Shown here in pieces: positions 30,401 to 45,400 of a stretch of 64,000 nt of DNA (its first letter is position 1; every line of letters starts with the position of its first letter). Source of the DNA: Lineus longissimus. Taxonomy: Eukaryota; Nemertea; Pilidiophora; Heteronemertea; Lineidae. The stretch covers positions 7,628,001 through 7,692,000 of the forward strand of contig NC_088312.1 of NCBI RefSeq assembly GCF_910592395.1, read 5' to 3'. Under the pieces are notes generated by a model. The model did no database searches. It was not told the DNA's origin and worked only from the letters and a program-made list of their open reading frames with translations. The position numbers and the translations under genes are program-made.

Positions 30401-33400
30401 GGCCATGCCCTCCAGTCTTGTATAAGGGACTGACACACAGCTTGAACGTCAAAATCTTTGCTAGTTTATATTCATGTGAGCTGGTACATGCTCACCACTG
30501 ATTATTTATTAGCAAAGTTTCTGTAGATCTTAACAAAATTAAGGTTGACTACTTACAATTTTATTTTTGTCGGTTGTTCTTTAAGTGGTCGGGTTTTATT
30601 GCATCTTGATAAATGAAACCGTCCTTCCAAATAGTGGTTCAATAGTTTTTGATCATGCTTGCACATATAACTCTTCTATATACATTAACCAAATAAGTTT
30701 CAGTTAGTTTTCAAATTTGTTTTTCTACTAACATCCCATCTTCCTGGGCCCAGTTTTTCAAAAGAAGTAAGTAGCATTATTTCCTTCAGTTAGGTGAATG
30801 TAGTTTTGAACAACTGGGCCCAAACTATAAAAGTAATGAAAACTTATTGTTATATTCGATGTTGTTTCAGACATCACTGTTGAAGTATTTCCTACTCACA
30901 AGGGAGGAGGTGTTCTTCTATGCGATCAGAAACAGAATGCAAATGTCTGTTTGCGCGATCAAGGAGCAGTAAGTCATCTACATAAACTTCTTTAACAGAA
31001 TGCTATCTAATGGTCTATTTCAGTCATCATTGTTGAAGTACTTCCTAACCTCCAGAGAGGAAGTGTTCTTCTATGCAATAAGAAACAGAATGCAGCTCTC
31101 TGTGGGCGCAATCAAGGAAAAGTAAGACTATTTCCCTCAGGTCCTTTTTACTAATTTTTTAGTGTTTACTCAATTTGCAGGGGCGTAGGAGCTGCAGGCT
31201 TGGTTGAATATGGATGAGTCACTTTTCCAAATGTTGAAAAAGCTCATAACGACAGTACATCATCAGTACTGGTTCCAATTTAAGTCCCCTGTTTTTAAAA
31301 CGTTAAATTATAATGTCTGTGACAAAAAAGAAACTCGATGTGGTTTCTCATTTACTTTATTTTGCACCACCATCGTTACACTACATGTAGTTTTCTCTAA
31401 TCTTGCCACTTTTTGTACTTCTGATGATATTTGCCTTTTTTGCTATGACGTGCTACACCCTGTTTTCCTTGGTGCACGCTGCCGGGTACACGATGCCCAT
31501 TTTTTACCAGACCTTGGAACACGAAGTTTTTTTTAACATCACTCCTAGTCTATATAATTATATGGTTAACGGATTTTAATGGCTTCCTTGCTGAAATATT
31601 CTGGCTATTCATCCCAACCTCCCAGCCTCCAGATAAGATTCCAACAGCGCCTACGCCCTTGCATTGGTGTGATGTCCAGCAGATTTATGGTGAGGGTTTC
31701 TTACATACAATTATCACTGGCATGTTCATGTATGTTTACTAACCTCAAAGTTTAATACAGCCATTTGGAAATTTCGAAGCAAAATTTCAGTTGCGCGCGT
31801 GCATTTTGCGGGGAGCGCAGTGTACCACATGCCACACAAAAGAACTGGTTTAGATGCGGTCGCAATAATGTTCATATGTTCTGATCTCATGAGCTTGGAA
31901 CTCTTCCTGGAGGTGCTGTATCTAACTCTGACCTCAGTGTTCTTTCTATACTGTCCGTTTAGCTTTACTTAGATCTCGTCCCAGTTTAAACCCTTATGGA
32001 GTGGGGATTCAGAACAAAGACAGATCACAACATCACAAACATTTTCACGTTTGATACAGAAATACCTCACTTGTATGTTCATGCTTTGTACAATCCTGTC
32101 AATATTCTAGGCTTCCAGCTTCTGTTGTGTATAATTATCACTCTAAACAGACATTTGCCCTTAAGGATTGGTTTCGAGCTATCTTTGGGATTATCAACTT
32201 GTTCTTCTGAGCATATTCACACAGTAATGGCTGAACATCTTTGACTCTATCTGCACATTTATACCTTTGGATTCATGAGGCATGTATCGCTTCAGTGCCG
32301 TGGGTTATGCTTTTGGGTGCAAGGTTCTGTCTTATAAATATTCTCTATTGGTATACCATCCAGGAATTAGCACTTACTGTGACCCTCATCAGTTGTCGAG
32401 TTTGGCATTGGCAGCAGTTGCTGTTCCGGGCTCTTCTTAAAAGAATTGTTGACTAGTTCAGATTTTTCTGTTCTTAATCAAACAATTCTATGAAAATATG
32501 TTCTAACAGAGGTCACGAAGTGTATTCATTTCATCGGGTGTGGTGTGGTGTCTTTAGTGTAGCCTGCATATTGTATATACAGTCATGTAAATGTATGTCT
32601 AGTCAGTAGGCTGTTTTTCAGTGTCTGCTTCTGTATGTGTATTGGCGACATTCTCTATGTACAGACCAAATGCTACAATCTTTTTACTAGCTTTTATATA
32701 TACTGCATGGTTATTGGAATTTGGCCCCACCCAAGACAACTGTGGGCTTTACAATAATAATGATATACGTCCAGTACACGTGTATTTTGCAAATTCTAGT
32801 GCATAAACATTCATGCTACCTAGAATTTTTCTGTTGCTAGTTGGACTGGTATTTGCCATCATTTGTCTTTTAAAGTAAGTCGGAGCTACCGATACCAAGT
32901 ATATAACGAAACACAGTTTTAATCGTTTCGTGATATTTAATCCTACAAAAACGTACCGATTAAACAGAATGCAGTAACACGCCAGTTTCCGCTCAAATTT
33001 GTTGACATCATTAGCTCAGCATCCGATATTTTAAACCTAACACGGTAAGTCAATGTGGCGATGGGTTACAAATAATTCACCACCACGAATTACATTTTAA
33101 GCACATGGCTACAATGTATGTGAACAGTCGATGTTAGATGCCGAACAAAAGGATACAGACATGCACATGACTACACATCAGAAAGGTTGTCAAAAACTGC
33201 ATCCACTGCAAAAATGATCTGCTTCTCGTGAAGAGGCTATATCAAAGTCACCCCATCAATATTTCAAATTTACTCATTACAGTGCAGTATTTAAACCAAA
33301 AGGAATTCCTTGCCACTTGTCCCTATCTAATGTTCCACCGCTGTACCCAATTTTTTCATGACTTATTGCTTGCAGGCGCCTCCTTCAGGCCCAGAGAGAA

Positions 33401-36400
33401 GCCCGACAGAAACAGAATGAAGAACAAGCACGCAACCTCGAGTGTTCCATGACATTAGGCAGAAAAGCCTTCCAGGTAATAGCACAGTTTTAAACATACT
33501 GAACTTCCAGCGGTATTGCCTCCGCCCATCTTGACGCGTGTTGTCTGGAAGCTGAGTAATGTCAATAAATTGAGGGTCGAGATGAGCTTTAAGGTCTTCC
33601 GTCCTGTCTCAGCAACTCGAACTCTCCACTTTACTGCTGAATCTTTGTATACTCAACTTAAAATCCGTGATGGAAAAAAACCCGATACTCTCGCAAATAC
33701 ATTTCACTCTTGATCTCCATCTTGCAGCAAATCCGAGCATTTGAGACGGCCATGCGGGTGGAGGAAATCAAAAGGGGAGCTGCCGTCAATGTAAGTTACA
33801 TTTAGCTTGTATCTCTCTATTGTCTCATTAACTGTAAAATAATATGTCCATTTTACTTTTCATAATACGATTCGAAAACTGTGGAAGAATTCGTGTTAGC
33901 AGAATTGCAAACTGCTATAGGGCTACCCCCGTATTATTGGGAAAAGGGGAGGCATTGTATATCCTCTTTTTAAAGAGTGATTCTTAACTTTGCTGATATG
34001 ATTCAAGGAAGTATACATGTGAAACTAGAATTTTACATCAGCCTTGATAATATCCATCATATCATCTAATCACAACCCTCATAGTCCACCTTTTTACTGA
34101 GTTCGTTTCCACATCATACACTTCTATTGGAAGGACGTTTCATAACGTTTTTTCTGATGTCACTCACAGTTACTGCCAGTTTTAAACCAATATGAAACTG
34201 AAATATCCCATTACCGTTCATGCAAGGATTACGGATCAGTAAGTGAGCCTGCAATATCTGAGCAATGAACTACCACATGAATGACAGTTTTCATTTCGAT
34301 ATTTAGCAAAAGGGGTTTGGGGATTGCTCAAAATATCGTAGCACACGAATGCTGATTTCATTTTGAATGATATTTGTCTTTTATAGATACCTGCAGCATG
34401 CAAAGATGACATGTTTCACTTTTTGTCTTTTATGAGGTTGTGGGATTTTTTTATCTTACACTTTTCAACTTAGAAGACAATTGAGCTAGGAATAATGATG
34501 ATACGGAGTCTCTCTAACCTTTATTATTTGAAGGTCCTTTCCTTTAGCACGAATGACTATTTAGTAAGTCTACCATCTCTAACGCCACGCAAGTGTCCCG
34601 GGACCTGCTCCCACAACAGAAAATAGGAGTCCGCTTGGAGTCCGACCCACACACACGTTCAGTTTTTGCAGCACACATCACAGCAGCACGCTTTTCTACA
34701 GCAATGCATGGTGTTTCATGAAGAGGAAGGTATTCAAGCGGCTTATTTTCTGAGAAATAGTTTAAGGGTCCGGACTTCCTAAAGATCACCTTTGCACAAC
34801 CACACCCACCACACATTTCTCGGTTAGTTGAATGCCTTCTTTTGATTCCGCTACTTCACATTCAGGCCATCTGCAATGACATAAACTTGAATGAGCTGGT
34901 AAGTCACCATGAGAACCAGTAGCTGCAAAGCATGCTGGGTAAATCAGTGTCCGCCATACACTTTTTATTTGCGCAATTTGTTTTGGTTTTAACTCCTTCG
35001 TCGCTTTTATGGTATTTTAAATTGCTATCCTATACGGTTGGCTGTTCTTTGTAAGTGATGTTCTGTAACCAGACAGTTTGATATTCACTTGGATGATGTT
35101 GGCTATCACTGACTTGCGACTGCGTTATCACCTCAAAAATTGTACCTAAAGTCTTTGGCCATAATAAAAACTCCTGGCTTATATTTCTCTCTACAAAGAA
35201 CAGCTCCGAATTTTCGCTATAATCATTAAGTTCATTATCTGTAAATACGCTGTGTAGTTCTTCATTTGATATTTGGTGTTTTATATGTTATTCGGTTTAT
35301 GTTCTTCGTTTTAAAGGTAACATTCGCGCGGCTTGCTGAGGTGAGCGAAAGTCATGTGACTTAATGTCATGTGACCTAGTGGGGTTGCTAAACGGGTGAT
35401 TGTCAATGGTGGGAAGAGCCTGACCAAATAGAAAATCAATCAAAAACGAAGCAATTTCACCGATTCCCAAACGAAGGAACTTTGTTATTGGCCAGTCAAA
35501 ACTCGAAGCCACCTCTAAACCAGATGGATGGACTAATTGTTGTTGCTCTTACCAGAGTCAACTCTCCTCTTACATATGTGGGTCTCGCTCTTCTCATGTT
35601 AGCCAGTGCACATCTATATATATATGTTGACATTTTTTACTTTTGCTGGTAGGCAAGCATGCATATCTTTTCTGTCTTACTTAGTAATATCTGGAAACAC
35701 CAGTGAGAATAGACATTATTGGAATAACATGATGGGTGTCTACCTGCGGACGCTGCGATGAAATATATGGGATAACGAGTTTCCTTTCAGTCTATAAGAT
35801 GAACGAATGCCCAACTTCGGTCTGGGTAAATCGATTACCACTTTCAAAGGTGGCGTCTTTATTATCCGATATGTAACTCACGTCTCATGAAAGGACTAAC
35901 CTGCATTATTCTCATAGGCATTATTAATTCTTGATTGTAGTAGTAGTAAACTCTACATTTTTTCTGGAGCCATTAAAGCTGAGGCATGAATGTTGAGACC
36001 GTCACTAAGTTTTATGTACTGATAGTCTCATGATGACTCTTGGCTTATGTTGCCTTATATCAAATCATCCAAGTGAAGGCTTACCGGGATAATTTAATAT
36101 TTAAGATTTACCAGTGTCTGTTGACACTTAAACCATGCTAAAGAGTTTAAGGTCATGACTATTTTTTCGATATCAACAAAATTACATCTAGTATTTGGAA
36201 AAAGTATCGAGTTCAGTTCTAAATACTTAAGGTCACATCATTTCTTGGCGACCAAATAGTAAAATAACGATCGTTAAATGACGGCAAGGATCCTTGAATG
36301 GGTGGTGAATTATGATACATGTACCTTGAGAATCCCGGTTAATCTTCAAATTGGTTGAATTTATATGGTTCGTCCTCTCTCTCTTTCTTGGTACTTGAAG

Positions 36401-39400
36401 TCTACCTGTATTGGGGAAAATAAATTGTATGTTTGGGATTCTCTTTTGGTATTCAGAGTCTACCTGTATTGGGGAGAAGAAATTGTATGTTTGCTGTCTG
36501 TATGTCTGATGTCTTTTTTGTTTTCATCATTTTCATCGCAAGTACCATCCCTCAATACAACTGTCTGTCATGGTTCCGTACAATCATTAAACGCCTAACA
36601 TGTATTTTCATACATGTGAAATACTGATATCGATGTTGATTAACATTTTGTATTTTATTTCTTTTTTAAAGTCGCTCTGTTGATGTATATTATAATCTAC
36701 CACCTATTACAGGCAGTTATATAGGAATTGTTGTTTGTTCATCACGAAAGGGAATTATTTTGACTTTCCTTTGGAGACAACCAGTTCAGATGGTTCCATC
36801 TCTTCATATCCGGATAAATATATTTAACTTAAGTTGAATTAATGATTGTCGTGTTGAGTAAATTTAGTTCGTAAATTCAGGTAAATAATTATGTGACTCT
36901 ATTCTGTTTTTATTGTAACCTTTTACCTCTGAGAAATCCGTCCGATAGCTGCTGACTCAACACGTTCTAATTTTTCCAGCAAAAATTCAATCTGTCTGCA
37001 ATAAAAGTGAAGAAAAAGAAACCGGAGAAAAAACAGAAAAAGCCAAAAATGAGGAAGAAAAAGAAGGTTGTGAAGGACGTGCGATTCTCAAACGGGAAGA
37101 TGACCGATGGGCAGGCATTGATAGCAAACAAGGAAGAAGGACTGCCCTTGGACGAGATGGAGATGGACGTCAAAGTTGACGTAAGTGCTTAAAATTTTGT
37201 ATCTGGTCTTGGAGGTATTTGATAAGATAGCTGCCGGGACTCTTTCCAACGAATTGTTTACGTACTTACTAGATTTTCAGGCCAATACATATACGTATAT
37301 ACTTAAAAGTTGACAGGCAGTTCTCTGCGTGTTTGGTTTGAGAATATTTCAAGGCATCTACTGTCATCGTCTTTTTTTTCAGGGTGACGCCAGTCCAGAT
37401 ATTGAAGGAGAAGAGGTTCCGGACAAAGAGGAGCCACCAGAAGCCAAGGATGATGGCTATATTGCTCTGGTGTTGAAGGTGTTGGCCAGGGTCTGCGATG
37501 GGCAACATCGTGGACTACAGGTAAGGAATGAAGTAAATGCGTTGAAAGATGTTCATCCGACCAACAAGGTTCTTTTTGCACTTTGCTGTGACACAGGAAT
37601 GGGGTTGACTAATTCCTCAGTAGAGAAGTGTTTTTGTAGACATGGGGTGTTCCAGGCTTCACCTCGGGCACCTCAGTGCAAGCTGCAAATGTATCAAATT
37701 GTTCATCGCTTTTCATATTTTCTTATTAGGATTACCTCCGGGAGCAGCCGGACAACGTCAAGTCCTTCAACATCGTAGCAGAGACAGCCCAATATCTGAA
37801 CGCACTCTACTCCAACATCAACGCAGACACGATTGACCTGGCCATACAGCTTTTCAATACGCTGAATGAGTTTTGCGCTGTAAGTTGACCTTTCAAGACT
37901 ATTCTGTAATTTAATCCTGGTAGCAGCTTCTTATATAATTTTGAAAGCTGGCTACCTGGGATTGCTGTTTATTGGTGTAACGCCGCGCGCTCTGCTACCA
38001 TGTAACTAAACGCGCTCTGCTACCATGTAACTACACGCGCTCTGCTACCATGTAATGCCATGCACTCTGCTACCATGTAACTACACGCGCTCTGCTACCA
38101 TGTAATGCCATGCGCTCTGCTACCATGTAACTACACGCGCTCTGCTACCATGTAATGCCATGTGCTCTGCTACCATGTAACGACGCGCGCTCTGCTACAA
38201 TGTAACTACGCTCTGCTACCATGTAACTACGCACGCTGGATACGGGATGTTGGTTTTAATAAAGTGGGATAAAACCATCAGCCGATACCCAGTTTAACGT
38301 TAGGTTTGCCCTCTGGAATTCAGTTACCTTTACCAAGCATTTCCTTTTCCTCGCAACAAACTTATTCTCCATCTCTTGCAGGGTAATCAAGAAAACAGGG
38401 CTGCTGTCTATGACAACAAGGTCATTGACTACATCAACTTCATCCTTCGAGCAGGGGACTTTCAGGGTTGCACGCCAGAACAGGTACACCACCTCCCTTT
38501 AGTTTGATAGTCCATATACTAAATGTTGTTCAATTAGCTCATTAAAGAGTGAAAACGTTCAATTTATTCAAGGCACTGGCATCTTTTGCAATTTAAAACA
38601 ATCAATAATCAGTACCATATTTGCCAGCCAACTGTAGCCAGTTACTAGCTTGCAAAGGCCATTCCATTGCAGCTGAATCTTTCTGTTTCTTCTTTGTCAG
38701 CCAATGATACCCAACATGAATAGGCTTAACTACCCGGGGTTGCAATTCAAAAAAATTCAAAAGTCTTGGAGAATTATTTGATAATATCTTATCAATCGTT
38801 GCATTCGTTTTAGGAGGAGGTTGGAATCTGAAAGTACTTTCAGCATGATCTTCACTTTGCTATCATTGCATTTTAGGCCATATTTGACGTTTGCTATATC
38901 AATTAGATCAGGACCCAGTTATTCACAAAGTGTGTGACAGTAACGCCGACCTTCTCGTTACACTCACATTTTTTGAAAACCGATGTGGCCTTGTTAGCTA
39001 GTTAAAACTACTTTAATGTCATGTTACGCTACTACATTATGCCATTCATGATTTGATCTTTTACCATCTTGTATTCAGTAGACTCGATCACAGGCTCTTT
39101 TGGTCTCGACTGAAAGTTCTCTTGTCACCTTTCAGGTTCTGGAACTTCGGCAGGTTGAATCAGCATTAGTGCTAACGCTGATTGAAGAGAACGGACCAGA
39201 AGCTTTGCAAGTTGCCAAGGTAAGACTATGCAATGCAAATAGTCAATATATTTCTCAGCTCTCAACTCTGAGACCATTCATAGTTTCCTTAACAATTCAG
39301 CTTAATGACTGGGAAGTAGTGCAACCAAGAAATTATTTGACAATTCCCTCTTTGATACCACGTTGAACATTCATACATATGCTCGAATGTTAGTAATACC

Positions 39401-42400
39401 ACCGATTTCCCTCATTTAGATCCGAGTTTACAGTGCATGGATTCTCTCAAAATCAACACAGAATCTAGGTATCATGCCTTAAATCGTATTTGCTGTTGGG
39501 TGTCTAAACCATTTTTTAGTTGTAATGTATGACAACTTTTATAATCCATTGAAGGAGGTAAAGGATGCCCTGGATAAGGAGGCCGTCTACAGATGCATGA
39601 CAGAGTGTTACGAAATGCATCAGGTAAAGTTAGTTCACCTTCTCTGTATAAAATCTTGATTATGCATTCAGTCTTTAAACATCTTTAGGTCTACCGTCTA
39701 CGACCTTAATGCACACGGCATCTGTAGTGAAGACATACTTGTGAACACTTCGAAGGTTCAAATTTTGCCTCAAGTCTATTCTTAGTTAAATGATATTACA
39801 GAATCATAATTTGATATAGAATTAGATCACACACCTTGCAAGATAGATGACACGTGCAACCTCTAGACGACGATGAGTTAAATCATCATCTCATAGATTT
39901 ACTATTACATCAGACAAAAAATGACTGCATGTTGCTACAAGTCAGTTGCAGAACATGAAGTTGTTGTTTTTTAATGCAACTTAGTCTCTACCGCACAAGA
40001 TATTGTGAATTGTTTTTTGTCAGACCCTGTTATGCTGTGGGCGTATTTTTAAAATGCACTGGTTTCATTCCTAGGCAATTCACAACGGGACCCTGAACAA
40101 GAAAAGAGAGAAAGGGGGTCTGACACAGGAGACAGAACAGAGTGCTATAGGCAGATTGGTGCTTGCTGCCGTAAATAACATTATCATATCTTATCGTTAA
40201 CTGCTTTGATTTCATCAGTTCAACTGTTACGGCTTTCTATCCAGCGACGTCAAGGCTGAAACTGTCTGAAATTCTAACTACTTGCTCTTAACTTCTTCTT
40301 TTTAAGTTTGGATGAAGTTAAAAAGAATTTGTCTTGAGTTATTGCTGACCGGTGGTGGCCGTTTTGGGCCTCGCTGCAATGTCAAGAAACTTTTTAATGA
40401 CAAGAATTTCGTTAACATTTCAGCTCTGGCGTCGCTCCCTGTTCTCCTTTTAGTATTGCATATTTCTTCATAGATCATTTCCTATTTGTGGGTTTCCCCT
40501 TGGATCCACAATAATTACAAAGAAAGACCCCCTCCCTTCCCCTGCCCCATGGTTTCTCTACTAAACCCACTTTTTTCAAAGCAAACAAAACGTTTTCAGA
40601 GCACAGCACCTGCATAATATGTTAACAATATCTTTGACACGACTAAAATTGAAATTATCTTTCCCCACTTTTTATATTATATCGAATGTTGTCCTTTTCT
40701 CATCACCTGGGATTAAAACAAAACCCAGGTTTTTATCGGTGGCTGAGCTGAGTGCCTTATGTGTGCTAGTTCTCGCAGTTGTATCGGGCCTGCATGACTT
40801 GCCATACCCCATAAGACATTAAAGTGATTATGATGCCACTGTGGCTCTTTTCAAGACTAGGGACATGTTGCAGCTGTAGCTACAGCATAGCTTATGGTGT
40901 TGAAATGTAAATAAATGCTACTCTAAATCACCAGCCCCAGCAGTCAAATACATAATTTCTCCCATTTTTCCCAAAGAGCTTGACTATGATGTCGATCCAA
41001 GATACCACCGCCTCTCCCGAAGTTTCCCTCGTGTTCCACACTAAGTCGTTATCTGTGCCTTCCACATCCTAAGAGAAACAGGCACCCTGTGCTGGTTCCC
41101 CTAGGCCATGTCCCATCATCAGTATTGAAGCTTCTCCTCTTGTATGTGATAGCTGGTAATAGATTCTGAGTAGAAATAGCCATGCCACTTCTCTATGTTG
41201 GCTGTAGGAGTAAAAACGATCTGTAGTTCTATTCTATGTATATCCATTAAATCTATAGTGGTTGCAGTTCAGCTATCCTTGACTTCAGCTAAATCTCAAG
41301 CAATGTTTTGGGGCATCAACTCAGCCACTGCTTTCCTGTTATCCTCGACCTATTTGCTACCTGGTGGCTCTCTTGCCAAACCCACCCCTGCTGACATCTG
41401 GCCACACTCCCCAAAGCGACGCCCTCACTGATCCACAAAGACCTCAAACGCACCTCGTGGACTCCAACTCAACCTGATTCTCGAACCATTTCCACCTCCA
41501 CCAACATCATATCCCACTGGCATGGGCTCATGTATCTTTTTGCTCCCTACTCAGTCTGAGAAACCCAGGTTCGATCATCTGGTGAAGTCGTCCAGAGTCG
41601 ATAATACGGATGGTGCAAAAAGAGGTGGTGGTGGATATCTTAAGTCAGCCAAAAGTTTAGCTAAGGTTGGAAGCAGCTTTCTTAAAGGCATGGTGGTAAG
41701 GATTCATGCATTTTGTATTTCGTGGTGGGAAGCCTTTACTGTTTATTAGGCAGTGTTATACTTGTCTTCTGCATAATTTAAGAAGGTTGTTGAACACACT
41801 GTTCACATATTCGAAATATATCCCTGTTTCTCTACAGTTAGTGTTCACATCATTCAACGTAGTTCGTCATCCATAAAAATATAGATACTTAATTAGTGTG
41901 GTTTACTAATGATATACACTCTCCGCTCACTCAAGAAGTTAGTTTTACACTTATAAATTTCGACTCGGTAAGCATGGGTAAGCTGTCTATCTTTCAAAAG
42001 CTATGGCTGGTGAACTTCCTTTATCGAATTCCGAATATGACGTCCCACACAGCAGAATATTTATAAATGCAAAACTGACCACTTAAATGTCCGCGGCGAG
42101 AGTATTCTAAAATTTGTAAATAATATATATATGTACATTTACATATTTTATACAAGATTACACAATACTCACTAACGAATCATACAATTTGCCGGATCAT
42201 GAACTTTCATTCTCAGACTGTTTCTTACCTTACTTGGGTGACCAAATGTTTATAAATATTCTCAAACGTAATATCATTCTGTCAGAATTCAAAATTGTCT
42301 AGTTAACATTGTATTTTCTTGTCGCCCAGGTGAAGAGAGATAAACATTGCCGTAGTGCAGCTATCATGCACGTAAATCCGCTGAATCTTAGTGTTTGTAA

Positions 42401-45400
42401 TATTTGTATATCTACACAACAACTTTGTTAAAATTTATATCAAGAGCTGTTTGCACATTTGGAAGACTTCATCAGTTTATTGGCACTACATGTACATAAC
42501 GTTTTCATCTATTAATTCATGCTACACCGGACTGAGCGTTTGACATAGCATACCTACCGATGACACTTAAAATGTTTAATTGGAATGTATCGTTATATCG
42601 TTATTAAAAGAAATGTGTTGTTTTGTTGGCAACTTCAACGAAGTACAAGAACTGATTAAACGACCTTGAACTTTCAGGATAAGAAAGCACAAGGCGAGAT
42701 GAAGGAAGCGCTGATGGAGTGTGGCTACACATTCTACCTGATTCTCGCCAGGCTCTACGATATCGACCCAAACATGGGCAAAAAAGGAGGTAAGTTAAAT
42801 AAACTAGCCTTCTTAAACATATCAAAACAGAACAGTAACGAAGTCCATCAATTTAACTTTGGGCCAGTTTCAAAGTATTGTGGAGAGCATCTGCGAACGT
42901 AGCAGTTATGGAACTCTTCTCCATGGTCTGTTTGCAGAACTATGTTGGAGTTTCCAATAGTAGGGCTATTCCGTTACTGACTGACAAACCGGTTACTGTT
43001 ACCGGTTTCTATAAACCATATAACCAGTAACGGCTGCTCTTAATACGTTTGGGCAGATTCATCCACAATATTATGACATGGCACATGGCAGAAGGTAATT
43101 TGTTAATACCTCCTACCATGTCTAAGTTCTATCAGAAATGAATGCAATATTTAACTGTTGTACCATTTTCTGTTGCTCTATCTGTCTGGATGATTTACCA
43201 TTACGCTATCCATCCTACCCTGCATCACAGGCTTAAGAGGCGGTATGTCGCCTTCGGGAATGATCCTGTAGATAGAATGATAGTTAAAGATGAATTATAC
43301 AAAGACACTGCACCTCTTTAGCCGATTTATTTCACAATCATCCGAAATGCTTAATAGAATGAGCAGCAATGCACCTAACACATGAACGTTTGATCAGCAC
43401 ACTGTGGCATATGCACACAGAATGCAAGCACAAGTAACACTCGCACTAACGGGGCATCTTTATTCTGGCACCAGTATGGCAAACAAGGACAACATCTCGT
43501 GTCCAAAATACTGAAATAGTCATACTGACAATAAAATACGAGACTTCCCTCCTTCAAGGCTTTCTTGATTTGTATTATTGAGGAGAATATCAGAAGTTAT
43601 CCATACACAAGTCATGTCGGCGAACAAACTGGCCACCCCTTCATCTGGCAAACATATGCCAGATGACTCTCTTACACCTCCTCTTTCTGCGTGGTTGAGC
43701 AGATCTGATAACTGGTTGAACAGCATCATGCCAGCTTATGTGATGGAATTCAGGTCACATTTTGTTTGAAGTAAACATTATAACTTCTTTACCGTGAGAC
43801 TCTCTCTTGCATATTGGGCAGAACAACAGAATCATGCATTATAAGAACGATCCGTTGATCAACAGTTGGGTTTTTTTTGGCATTCGATAACCTCTGTAGA
43901 TCTGCTAATTTCGCATGCAACTCACTAGACTTGGTTACCCATTAAGTGAGCGAATCAAAAAAGTACATCAGTGCTTCTTATCATCCAAAGAAGATGCATG
44001 AAACTTTTACAACAAATTACGTCATTAACTTCAAGTCCGCAACTAGGACTACTGGGTTGGCCAAGTCTACTTGCACATTCTCTGTAGATCGTGTCCCGCC
44101 ACTTGCACTGTTGATTTGAATGTTTCAACATGTCATCTTATGTGCTCTCTTCAAGCCCACGACCCGTACGGGAAAGGTACGTCCCCTTGTTGCCAGGATC
44201 ACATTTAAATCGCGTTTGTTTTCTTTGCATGACCCACTGTGGACAATTGCACAAGAGGAAGGAACAGTGTTAGAGCGCATCATCACTTTTTGTAACAGAA
44301 TAATAGTATCTCTTCGATTAAGCCTTTAGGTTAACAAAAAACAGCGTCGTACCCTTGATCTATTCAGAAAGCCTTCCTGCAGTTGTCTACAGTGGTACTG
44401 AAGTTGACTTTTTATGCTATGCTAGCGCACAGCCTTTGTGTATACATAGACCTAAGACATGACCAGAGCAGGGCAAATTAATTGGTTCGATGTAGCAAAT
44501 CAGCTCTCATGTTTGGCCCTGATAATGAAGTAAAGGTGCCATCTTCTATTATTAAGGTGATAGCTTATTTTTGTACATATTTGAAGTTTGAATTGGGAAA
44601 AGGAAAAGGAAAAGGAAAAATTTGTCCAGCGCTACATAGTCATGTCTTAACAATGTGCTTCGGCAATATCATCAGAAAAGTTCTAAATCTCGAAATAGTT
44701 TGTCATGAGATATAAAAATTAGTGTAAATTAGAAACCACTTTGAAAGCTATTGGTATTATTGTTTGCTGGACTTTTCTGATATATTGCTGGAAATGTATA
44801 AGCGTTCATATCAGTTGATTCCCATGTCTGTCCTGTGTCGAGCTAGCTGCCATGTTCTACATTTACTGAAACATCTGCATGTAGCCATTCAGTCTTAAGG
44901 TTGCAACTTTTCTTCAGATACTCCACTGACGAGTTGTCTTTGGTCGTTTATGCCATTCCTTTTAGACAAATACAATTACAATTGCAATATTGTTATGCTA
45001 CCAAAGATCACGTATGTCACATGACAAATGTTTCAGTTTTTGACATATCTATGTATTTTGATAATCAAGTCTAATTAAGCTCTCTCGCAGGTCTTTACCA
45101 ACAAAGTTTTGCTTATCCTGGCTTTCTTGTTTATGACTTCCACAAGCAGATTTAAGATAGAAATTCTATCACCAATAGATATTTGTCAATTAAGATTTGA
45201 TTTGTCATGTATTCTCATCACAGCAGGGCTCGTATTAGGCTTACTAAGGCTCTCTACTGAAGGTACAATGGAAGTAGGGGCATCCCTTACAAAGTGGAAT
45301 ATGTGCATGTTGGGAAAAGAACATTTTAAGCTATTTTTCAATCTAAAAGTTATCTTTTAAGTCAGTCTTTTACATTCATATGCTCGTTAACTGAATTCAA

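Noticed and set aside
31204-31536. 110-codon + strand frame after exon 24b
   Set aside because: No family match and no plausible splice context. It overlaps plain intron sequence.
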